A DNA stretch of 17,542 bases from positions 1-17,542 of the forward strand of contig URTL01000027.1 of the NCBI GenBank assembly GCA_900550785.1, given 5' to 3'. Under the pieces are notes generated by a model. The model worked only from the letters and a program-made list of their open reading frames with translations, had not been told where the DNA came from and did no database searches. Source of the DNA: an uncultured Collinsella sp. (lineage in GTDB: Bacteria > Actinomycetota > Coriobacteriia > Coriobacteriales > Coriobacteriaceae). A program made the translations under genes and the position numbers. Shown piece after piece: positions 1 to 6,177 of the stretch (position 1 is the first letter of the stretch; each line of letters starts with the position of its first letter).

Positions 1-718
1 GCTGCGTCCAAGCCGGCATGGCGGCTTGTTCGGTCTGCGAGGCAGGCTCGTTCTGTGCAATCTGCTCATGCCGCATCAGCGACAACTCGCCGCACCCGGC
101 AAAGCCCTCAACTTCGTCGAGTTCATCCGCCAGATTCACGCCGTGCACGTATCCCATATCTACAGCCGGGGAGTCGCCAGCATGCTGCGCCGGCCCTCCA
201 GCGTCATCGTATACAAGGGGGTTCCGGGAGCGCCGACCATGCTCGGCTTCCGCTTTTCCATAATCATCAACACGCGGGCCCCTTGTAGCGCGAGGCGCCC
301 CGGGTTCCCTATCAACAAAAGCATCGGGCTCAATCGTCATGCGCCGATCGGAATCAACCGCTCCCTCGCCCGCGCGCCCGTTGCCGCATATACTGTGCGC
401 AGCGATGACCTCGGTCGCCCCTGCGCGAAACAGCCCCTCGATATCCGACGGATCGAGTGCTTCTATCAACACGACCACGCGACTCACGCGGCCTTCGGCC
501 GTCAGGCGCGCAACAGTCTTGCGCACATCTTCAGTATCAAACAGAGACGCCGCGATGATGGCAGCCCCGCGGCGCGACGGAAACGCCCGCGCCATGGAAA
601 TCAGCCCGTCCAGGTCACCCACGCGAAGCACCTGTGCACCCGCATCACGACCCTCGACTTCCCGCTGCAACAGCCCGTAATCGCCGCACGCGCAGCACGC
701 AAGCCAGATCGCCTTCAT
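1..718 (-). CDS. CpaE-like pilus assembly protein, N-terminal part (runs off left edge)
   Basis: An open frame runs on the minus strand from an ATG at 718 to the window edge (239 codons, no stop), beginning MKAIWLACCACGDYG. Its start overlaps the stop of the upstream SAF-domain gene by one base (TGATG), so the two are translationally coupled. Residues 1 to about 108 look like a degenerate response-regulator receiver fold: alternating hydrophobic strands and a late stretch ALDPSDIEGLFRAGATEVI typical of the last strand and helix of receivers. Residues about 110-239 are charged, Gly/Pro-rich and low in hydrophobics, like a linker. In CpaE/TadZ proteins a pseudo-receiver is followed by a MinD/ParA-type ATPase that localises the Tad pilus machine; here the ATPase would lie outside the window, so it is inferred from family architecture and the CpaB-like neighbour. 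It could instead be another receiver-like protein. Confidence 0.6.
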   Translation of the reverse strand, partial: MKAIWLACCACGDYGLLQREVEGRDAGAQVLRVGDLDGLISMARAFPSRRGAAIIAASLFDTEDVRKTVARLTAEGRVSRVVVLIEALDPSDIEGLFRAGATEVIAAHSICGNGRAGEGAVDSDRRMTIEPDAFVDREPGAPRATRGPRVDDYGKAEAEHGRRSRNPLVYDDAGGPAQHAGDSPAVDMGYVHGVNLADELDEVEGFAGCGELSLMRHEQIAQNEPASQTEQAAMPAWTQ

Positions 719-1377
719 CACTCGTCGCCTCCGCTCTTTTTGCCGCGCGCCGTGGCGGGAATCGTCAAGCTGACCGTTCCCTTGCCCGAAGCTCCCAGCA
801 GTTCCTTGACGTCTTCGGGGTCAGCCGCCAGCGTCACCCATTCGATCTTGCCCTCGCGCGTGGCACCGGAATCCTCACTGGTATCGATCACGTACGCGCC
901 GCACAGCCGATCGGTTACGCCGTCTTTTTGCACATACACATCCACGTAGCTGCCCACGCCCGTAGCACCGCCGACCGAGCGCTCGGCATCGACCGCCACC
1001 GAAACGGCGACCTTGCCCTTAGGCACCTCGAGCTTGTGGCTCTCGGCCTTGGTGTAGACATTGCAGATCACGGCGTTTTTGGGAATACGCGAAGTCGTCA
1101 CGTCGCCGCGCACCTGGCGCAGCTCGGTCGCCGCGTCACGAGGCAGCAGACTTGTCAGCCATTCCTGGGTTATGACATTGGTCTCATCGAGGGTCTCGCC
1201 CACATCGATATCGCGCGCCGCGACGCATACCTCGACGCGATCGCCACCGTACTTGGCCAAGGTCTCAGCCTGGACCTGTTCGGCTTGCGAGCGGATCGAC
1301 GAGCCGTAAACCATGCAGAGCAGAGCAGCGAGCACGCCCGCGACCAGACTGATGGCGATGCGTTTGCTCTTGTTCAC
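718..1377 (-). CDS. cpaB: CpaB/RcpC-like SAF-domain pilus assembly protein
   Basis: A 219-residue protein with an N-terminal membrane anchor (residues about 7-26, IAISLVAGVLAALLCMVYG) after a positive MNKSKR, so the rest should lie outside the membrane. A SAF-type segment follows at about 46-105 (VCVAARDIDVGETLDETNVI, then RIPKNAVI), then a CpaB C-terminal type segment starting LEVPKGKVAVSVAVD. CpaB/RcpC proteins belong to the Tad/Flp pilus secretion complex. The frame is open to an ATG at 1392, but a GTG at 1377 is chosen because AGGAG lies 5 bases before it and the membrane helix then starts at the usual place. It is probably the first gene of an operon continuing into the CpaE-like gene. 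The length fits the shorter CpaB proteins of actinobacteria. The family is clear; the exact role is inferred. Confidence 0.72.
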   Translation of the reverse strand: MNKSKRIAISLVAGVLAALLCMVYGSSIRSQAEQVQAETLAKYGGDRVEVCVAARDIDVGETLDETNVITQEWLTSLLPRDAATELRQVRGDVTTSRIPKNAVICNVYTKAESHKLEVPKGKVAVSVAVDAERSVGGATGVGSYVDVYVQKDGVTDRLCGAYVIDTSEDSGATREGKIEWVTLAADPEDVKELLGASGKGTVSLTIPATARGKKSGGDE

Positions 1378-1488
1378 GGCCGCTCCTCTCATGGCAGTGC
1401 CGGGCGAATGCCCGTACCACCATTGTCTGGGCGGTCAGAGTGCAAAGCGGCGCAATTGCGATTTTGGTTTTCGATGTCAAACCAATCG

Positions 1489-1538
1489 CTGACCAAAAGC
1501 TGACCAGCCCGTCAAGCTCGTGGCAAGGTTTTGGTCAG
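1489..1538. repeat. Inverted and direct CTGACCA repeats upstream of the pilus genes
   Basis: CTGACCAAAA at 1489-1498 has a perfect 10-base inverted partner, TTTTGGTCAG, at 1529-1538. A third copy of the core, CTGACCA, lies at 1500-1506 in the same orientation as the first. The group sits 110-160 bases before the start of the CpaB-like gene in otherwise gene-free DNA, where a promoter and regulator site would be expected. No regulator is named. Confidence 0.4.
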
Positions 1539-1576
1539 TACGTCAACAAACTGCATGTTTCGAGGCTTTTCCGCAG

Positions 1577-1612
1577 CAAAAAAGCCGTCTCCCGAACAGT
1601 TGGGAGACGGCT
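1577..1612 (-). terminator. Rho-independent terminator of rsgA
   Basis: A perfect 11-bp stem (AGCCGTCTCCC at 1583-1593 with GGGAGACGGCT at 1602-1612) encloses an 8-base loop. On the minus strand it is followed by a run of six T. It begins 18 bases after the rsgA stop codon and separates rsgA from the pilus genes. Confidence 0.9.
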
Positions 1613-1629
1613 GTCATAGGAAAAATCAA

Positions 1630-2814
1630 TTACAGATGAACATCGGGATCGAGCATTTGAGCACTCACGCGCATGGATGACGCCAGGTTTTGGAACGTTT
1701 CCAGACGCAGGCTGTCGATCTGCCCGGCGTCCTCGGCCTCGCGAACGGCGCAACCCGGCTCATGGGTATGCGTGCAATCGCCAAACCGGCACGCACGCGA
1801 TGCCTCGACAATCTCGGGGAAGGCGCGCGCCAGACCCCGCTCGTGACCCACGAGCGGTAGGCTGCGCAGGCCCGGGGCATCGGCGATCACGCCGGCGTCG
1901 CCCGGTAGCGCCACCATCACGCGCGCGACGGTAGTGTGACGGCCCTGGTCGTCGCGTTCGCGCACACCGCCGGTCGCCAACGTATCGTGGCCCAGCAGTG
2001 CATTGAGCAGCGTCGACTTGCCGGCACCCGACTCGCCCAGAATCATGGCGCAGCTCCCGGCAGGCACGCAGGCACGGACCCCGTCCAGGCCGCGGCCCTC
2101 GGCAGAGGACGTCACGATCACGCGCACGTCCGGACCCACCAGGCGGCGCACGCGGTCTAGATCGTGCTCGAGCTCCTCGGCATCGCAGCGGTCAGCTTTG
2201 GTGAGCACCACCACCGGCTCGGCATCGCAGTCGAGCGCCAACACCAGCGAGCGCGCCACGCGGTCGAGCAGCACCTCACCGGCACCGAGCGCCTGCACGA
2301 TTAGCACGCTATCCACGTTGGAGCAGAGCACCTGACGCTCCCCACGGGCACGGCCGCGCCAACGCTCAAAGCTCGTACGGCGCGGCAGAACGCACTCAAT
2401 CACGCCCATATCGTGCCCGGGAGCGCGGCGCACCGCCACACGGTCGCCCACGGCGGGCAGCAGCACCTCGTCCTCGCCGCGCGACTTGGCAAACCCCACG
2501 GCATGCTCGGCACGGAAGGTATCGTCGGCAGTCACCACCAGCGGAAACCCGCGATCCAAGCGCACCACGGCACCCAGCCGCATCTGCTCGGGCTCCTCGG
2601 CATGTGCGCAAAAGTCGTCAAATGCCGCCTGCTGAGCCTCATCGACCGGCAGGTCATCAAACGCCGGAACGTCCTGCAGCGCGTCGAGTCCCGGCACGCT
2701 TGCCAGCAGCTCCTCAGCAGACGTGGGGGCCTCGGTCGCAAGCTTCCGACGACGATCGCGCTTAGCCCGCGCCCCCGTCGTCTTTTTCTTCGCCTTAGCC
2801 TTAGCCTTGCCCAC
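1630..2814 (-). CDS. rsgA: Small ribosomal subunit biogenesis GTPase RsgA
   Basis: A 394-residue circularly permuted GTPase that helps the 30S subunit mature and hydrolyses GTP on the ribosome. The G motifs occur in the permuted order: TKAD at 205-208 (G4), SSAEG near 236 (G5), GESGAGKST at 260-268 (P-loop, G1), GRHTT near 291 (G2), DAPG at 312-315 (G3). A C-terminal zinc knuckle follows, CRFGDCTHTHEPGC, with C342, C347, H349 and C355. An OB-fold region precedes the GTPase. The first 25 residues are very Lys/Arg-rich (GKAKAKAKKK), a basic tail suited to rRNA contact, making the protein somewhat longer than the usual 290-350. The frame is open to an ATG at 2952, but that extension would translate a terminator hairpin. 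A GTG at 2814 with GGGAGG five bases ahead is the better start. Confidence 0.93.
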   Translation of the reverse strand: MGKAKAKAKKKTTGARAKRDRRRKLATEAPTSAEELLASVPGLDALQDVPAFDDLPVDEAQQAAFDDFCAHAEEPEQMRLGAVVRLDRGFPLVVTADDTFRAEHAVGFAKSRGEDEVLLPAVGDRVAVRRAPGHDMGVIECVLPRRTSFERWRGRARGERQVLCSNVDSVLIVQALGAGEVLLDRVARSLVLALDCDAEPVVVLTKADRCDAEELEHDLDRVRRLVGPDVRVIVTSSAEGRGLDGVRACVPAGSCAMILGESGAGKSTLLNALLGHDTLATGGVRERDDQGRHTTVARVMVALPGDAGVIADAPGLRSLPLVGHERGLARAFPEIVEASRACRFGDCTHTHEPGCAVREAEDAGQIDSLRLETFQNLASSMRVSAQMLDPDVHL

Positions 2815-2860
2815 AAACGCCTCCCAGCACCATAAATCACAACTGAGCAGGTATTTTAAA

Positions 2861-2896
2861 TCAAAAAGAGCTGGCCGGGCAAAGCCCGACCAGCTC
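2861..2896 (-). terminator. Rho-independent terminator upstream of rsgA
   Basis: Arms at 2868-2880 and 2884-2896 pair over 13 positions (one G-U in the minus-strand RNA) around a 3-base loop, followed by TTTTTGATTT on the minus strand. It lies about 160 bases past the P-type ATPase stop and before the rsgA ribosome-binding site, so it most likely ends the ATPase transcript. The rsgA promoter must then lie within 2815-2860 or overlap the hairpin; TTGATT, 17 bases, TGTGAT is a weak candidate there. Confidence 0.8.
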
Positions 2897-2953
2897 ACAT
2901 GCTTTCCCTCAGCCTTTTTCATCCGCGCGAGAGAAGTCAGCAAAGTAGCCATA

Positions 2954-3042
2954 GGGCCCGCCCCGGGAGTGTTTTCTTCTGAGCGATTCCGCAGCGCGAA
3001 GCGCGAGGACCAGCGAAGAAGAAAACACGCAAGGGCGGGCCC
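2954..3042. repeat. Long two-part inverted repeat after the P-type ATPase gene
   Basis: The outer arms GGGCCCGCCC (2954-2963) and GGGCGGGCCC (3033-3042) are perfect complements, as are the inner arms GTGTTTTCTTCT (2969-2980) and AGAAGAAAACAC (3017-3028). Short unpaired segments of 5 and 4 bases separate the two stems, and a GC-rich 36-base centre includes GCGCGAAGCGC. The element starts 11 bases past the ATPase stop on the minus strand. It lacks a T run, so it is not a standard terminator. It may be an mRNA 3' stabiliser, a dispersed intergenic repeat or a miniature mobile element. Confidence 0.7.
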
Positions 3043-3053
3043 GGACGGGTACG

Positions 3054-5735
3054 TTACTCCTTCTCGACCGCGCGCATGATCGCCTTGTAGATCTCCATCA
3101 GCGGAATGATCAGGAAGGCAAGGCCCAGGGCGGCAACAACGCCCTTGAGCTCAAGCGTCACGGGGCCAAAGAACATCTCGGCAAGCGTCGGCTGCACGGT
3201 AACGATCACCGTCAGCACCAGTGCCAGCGCGGCGGAAGCCCACAGCCACTTGTTCTGCTTCTTCATGGTGAACAGCGACGCACGACGGCTGCGCATATTG
3301 AAGCAGTGGAATATCTCGACCATGTTGAGCGTGATGAACGCCATCATCACGCCTTCCTCGTCGGCATTGCCGGCGATCATATCGGCGATGTGGATGTAGC
3401 CCATGTCAAAGTACACGCCCACAAAGAAGCTCGCCAGCACCAGCACGGTGATGATTAGGCCCTGGACCACGCAGTCCAGACCCATATGTCCGGCAAAGAC
3501 ACCGTCCTTGGCGTTGCGCGGCTTGCGCTTCATGATGTCGCCCTCGGCATCCTCCATGCCCAGCGCGAGCGCGGGGAAGCAGTCGGTGACCAGGTTCACC
3601 CACAGCAGCTGCACCGGCTGGAAGATGGTAAAGCCGATGAGCGTGGCGATAAACACCGAGAACACCTCGGCAAGGTTGGCCGAAAGCAGGAACTGGATGA
3701 CCTTGCGGATGTTGTCGTAGATGCGACGGCCCTCTTCGCAGGCACCAATAATGGTGGCGAAATTGTCGTCGGCAAGCACCATGTCGGCGACGTTCTTGGT
3801 GACATCGGTACCGGTGATGCCCATGCCAACGCCGATGTCGGCGCGCTTGATGGACGGGGCGTCGTTGACGCCGTCGCCCGTCATGGCCACGATCTGGTCG
3901 CGCGACTTCCAAGCCTCGACGATGCGTGTCTTGTGCTCGGGCTGGACGCGGGCGTACACGCCGTAGTCCTCGATGTGCGCGTCGAGTTCCTCGTCGCTCA
4001 TGCGGTCGAGGTCGGCGCCCGTGATGGCCTGGCTGCGATCGGTGACGATACCTAGCTGCTTGGCGATGGCCACGGCGGTGTCGATGTGGTCGCCCGTGAT
4101 CATGACGGTGCGGATACCGGCGTCGTGCGCCTCGCGGATGGCGTCGGCGACCTCGGGGCGGACCGGGTCAATCATGCCGGACAGGCCGCAGAAGACCAGG
4201 TCATGCTCGAGCGCGGCGGGACTGCAATCGGCCGGGACCTCGGTGTAGGTGCGGCTTGCCAGCGCCAGCACGCGCAGGGCCTCGTCGGCCATGGCCTTGT
4301 TGGCGGCCACGAGCTCGGCGCGACGCTCCTCGGTCAGGGGGACGACCTTATCGCCCTCGTAGATATGGGTGCACAGGCCGATCACCACGTCGGGCGCGCC
4401 CTTGGTGTACTGCTCATACTCGCCGTCCAGGGTCTCGACGACCACGGACATCATCTTGCGGCCCGAGTCGAACGGTGCCTCACCCACGCGCGGGTGCTCG
4501 GCAGTCAGGCCGGTGAGCCCCGCCTTGCCGGCATCGTTGACGAGCGCGCACTCGGTCGGCTCGCCCACGGCCTCGCCCAGCTCCTCGTCCCACTGGGCAT
4601 CGGAGCAAAGGGCCATACCGGCCAGGAACTTCTCCTTAGGCGCAGCGAGCTCGTGCTTGACGACGGTCATCTTGTTTTGGGTAAGGGTACCAGTCTTGTC
4701 GGAGCAGATGGTCTGCGTGCAGCCGAGAGTCTCGACGGCAGAGAGCTTGCGGATGATTGCCTGGCGCTTGGCCATCTTGGTCACGCCAAGCGACAGCACG
4801 ATGGTCACGACGGCGACCAGGCCCTCGGGGATGGCGGCGACGGCGAGCGAGACGGCAACCATAAAGGTATCGAGCAAGGCTGTCGGGTCGGTGAGGACGT
4901 TGCCCACGCCGTGGCGGATGATATCAATGCCAAAGATGACGACGCAGATGACGATAACCATAATGGTGAGGATGCGGCTGAGCTCGGCGAGCTTCACCTG
5001 CAGCGGCGTGAGCTCTTCCTTCGCCTCGGCCAGGGCACCAGCGATCTTGCCCATCTCGGTGTTCATGCCGGTGCCGACCACGACGGCGCGGCCGCGGCCG
5101 TATACAACGGTGGAACCCATGTAGCACATGTTCTTGCGGTCGCCGAGCGGCACGTCATCGGTGCCGGTGGCGAGCTCGATCACGTTGGCATGCTTCTCGA
5201 CAGGCACGGACTCGCCGGTGAGTGCAGCCTCTTCGATCTTCATCGTGGCGCTCTCGAGCACGCGGCAGTCGGCCGGGACGGAGTCGCCCGCCTCGAGCAT
5301 GATCACATCGCCGGGCACGAGCTCGGCGCTCGGCAGGTGCACGAGCTTGCCGTCGCGCAGCACCTTGGACTGCGCCGCGCTCATCTCCTGCAATGCCTCG
5401 AGAGCCTCCTCGCTCTTGGCCTCCTGAACCACGCCCAGCACCGAGTTGACGATAACGACGAACATGATGATGGCGACGTCGGCAAAGTCCGCCTCACCCT
5501 TGACCATGCCCGTGAGTGCGCTGATGACGGCGGCAACGATCAGCATGATGACCATGGGGTCGGCCATCTGCTCAAAGAAGCGCTTCCACAACGGCGTCTT
5601 CTCGGCTTCCTCGAGCTTGTTAGGGCCTGTCTTGGCGAGGCGCGACGACGCCTCGTCGTTGCTCAGGCCGAGGTTCTCATCGACACCTTGGTCGCTGAGT
5701 ACCTCCGCCGCGGCGGACAGGTATTCCTTTTGCAT
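3054..5735 (-). CDS. Calcium-translocating P-type ATPase (type II, SERCA/PMCA-like)
   Basis: An 893-residue membrane pump expected to export Ca2+ at the cost of ATP. An N-terminal cation-ATPase domain (about 1-60) leads to the first two membrane helices, then the actuator TGES at 173-176. DKTGT at 346-350 carries the phosphorylated Asp346. The nucleotide-binding KGAPD is at 445-449 and the hinge TGDGVNDAP at 619-627. The ion-site residues of SERCA are kept: E304 in PEGL (helix 4), N687 and E690 (helix 5), N714, T717 and D718 in NLVTD (helix 6), and probably E807 (helix 8). This favours Ca2+, possibly with two sites, over Mn2+, Na+ or K+. The length matches bacterial PMCA-type pumps. AGGAGGGG lies seven bases before the ATG. 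It is a single-gene unit, divergent from pyruvate kinase. Confidence 0.93.
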   Translation of the reverse strand: MQKEYLSAAAEVLSDQGVDENLGLSNDEASSRLAKTGPNKLEEAEKTPLWKRFFEQMADPMVIMLIVAAVISALTGMVKGEADFADVAIIMFVVIVNSVLGVVQEAKSEEALEALQEMSAAQSKVLRDGKLVHLPSAELVPGDVIMLEAGDSVPADCRVLESATMKIEEAALTGESVPVEKHANVIELATGTDDVPLGDRKNMCYMGSTVVYGRGRAVVVGTGMNTEMGKIAGALAEAKEELTPLQVKLAELSRILTIMVIVICVVIFGIDIIRHGVGNVLTDPTALLDTFMVAVSLAVAAIPEGLVAVVTIVLSLGVTKMAKRQAIIRKLSAVETLGCTQTICSDKTGTLTQNKMTVVKHELAAPKEKFLAGMALCSDAQWDEELGEAVGEPTECALVNDAGKAGLTGLTAEHPRVGEAPFDSGRKMMSVVVETLDGEYEQYTKGAPDVVIGLCTHIYEGDKVVPLTEERRAELVAANKAMADEALRVLALASRTYTEVPADCSPAALEHDLVFCGLSGMIDPVRPEVADAIREAHDAGIRTVMITGDHIDTAVAIAKQLGIVTDRSQAITGADLDRMSDEELDAHIEDYGVYARVQPEHKTRIVEAWKSRDQIVAMTGDGVNDAPSIKRADIGVGMGITGTDVTKNVADMVLADDNFATIIGACEEGRRIYDNIRKVIQFLLSANLAEVFSVFIATLIGFTIFQPVQLLWVNLVTDCFPALALGMEDAEGDIMKRKPRNAKDGVFAGHMGLDCVVQGLIITVLVLASFFVGVYFDMGYIHIADMIAGNADEEGVMMAFITLNMVEIFHCFNMRSRRASLFTMKKQNKWLWASAALALVLTVIVTVQPTLAEMFFGPVTLELKGVVAALGLAFLIIPLMEIYKAIMRAVEKE

Positions 5736-5745
5736 ATAGAGTCCC

Positions 5746-5799
5746 CTCCTGGGATTCGGGCCACTCAGCAGATTGATGCCCGATCATAATTCCCAGGAG
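5746..5799 (-). promoter_or_regulatory. Stem that can mask the ATPase ribosome-binding site
   Basis: CTCCTGGGA (5746-5754) and TCCCAGGAG (5791-5799) are perfect 9-base complements. An inner CGGGC/GCCCG pair closes a smaller hairpin. On the minus-strand RNA the 3' arm includes the AGGAG Shine-Dalgarno of the ATPase gene. Folding would hide it, but only in transcripts that begin upstream of about 5799. Confidence 0.4.
5783..5788 (-). promoter_or_regulatory. Possible -10 box for the P-type ATPase
   Basis: TATGAT on the minus strand (5 of 6 matches to TATAAT) lies about 48 bases before the ATPase start codon. No convincing -35 box sits 16-18 bases upstream, so support is limited. Transcripts from here would lack the 5' arm of the stem at 5746-5799 and so would have a free ribosome-binding site. 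Confidence 0.3.
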
Positions 5800-6083
5800 A
5801 AGGGCAAGGGCTCATCAAGGCTGCCGTGCTGAGCGGCAGTTGATAGTGGGGCTATGGTACCCCAAAGCGGCGCGTCTAGCCAAAACATTCCATCTGGAAA
5901 CACGGCTCGAGTGCAACGATGCAGACCGTGTGATGCTCAACATTGATAAAACGTTTTTTCTTCGGCGCATCGTCAAACTGAAATATCGCCCAGATAGCAG
6001 CGGTCAGAACGGTTGGTAAAGTTTTTTCATATACCGTTTTTCCCGCAAAAAATGAACTTCTAATTCGGCATACGGTCGATTTT

Positions 6084-6114
6084 TTGGGGTATTCGGTCGG
6101 CATTTCGTTATAAT
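6084..6114 (+). promoter_or_regulatory. Promoter of pyk
   Basis: A perfect TATAAT lies at 6109-6114, with a weak TTGGGG at 6084-6089 (19-base spacing), in AT-rich DNA. The expected transcript starts near 6121, giving a leader of about 57 bases that ends in GGAGG (6168-6172) five bases before the ATG. The -10 call is firm; the -35 is tentative. Confidence 0.6.
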
Positions 6115-6177
6115 CATCTCAGTTTTATTTCTTATGGTTTATCTATCAGCGCAAGACGATGTCAGATGGAGGTCTGA

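Larger units (their letters stand above)
5736..6177. other. Divergent intergenic region between the ATPase and pyk
   Basis: This 442-bp gene-free stretch holds the ATPase leader stem and two small perfect stems: CTGCCG/CGGCAG (arms 5821-5826 and 5834-5839) and GGGG/CCCC (5848-5863). Positions 5940-6140 are clearly AT-richer than the rest of the window, with T runs near 5953, 6020, 6043 and 6080, and end in the pyk promoter. A 75-codon minus-strand frame (5876-6103) has no ribosome-binding site and overlaps that promoter, so it is not called. No yybP-ykoY-like (manganese) riboswitch pattern was recognised before the ATPase. Confidence 0.6.

Noticed and set aside
26..949. 307-codon plus-strand frame at the left edge
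   Set aside because: It is antisense to the coupled CpaE-like and CpaB-like genes, which have a ribosome-binding site, recognisable folds and a TGATG junction; the plus frame has none.
1440..1480. TTGACA promoter for the CpaB-like gene (minus strand, near 1474-1479)
   Set aside because: A perfect -35-like hexamer, but the positions 16-18 bases downstream (AATTGC region) do not resemble a -10 box, so no promoter is called.
4086..5789. 567-codon plus-strand frame opposite the P-type ATPase
   Set aside because: A GC-rich shadow: His/Asp/Gly-rich residues produced antisense to a certain gene. Similar long antisense frames occur opposite pyk (6559-7668), pheT (12899-14203), pheS (14438-15406), the M32 gene (15682-17274) and cbiM (10416-11525).
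5736..5880. yybP-ykoY manganese riboswitch before the P-type ATPase
   Set aside because: These often precede bacterial P-type ATPases, but the conserved junction motifs were not recognised and the leader is too short downstream of the likely -10.
5876..6103. 75-codon minus-strand frame in the ATPase-pyk gap
   Set aside because: No ribosome-binding site; it starts on the opposite strand a few bases from the pyk -10 box; composition follows the AT-rich DNA rather than a protein pattern.
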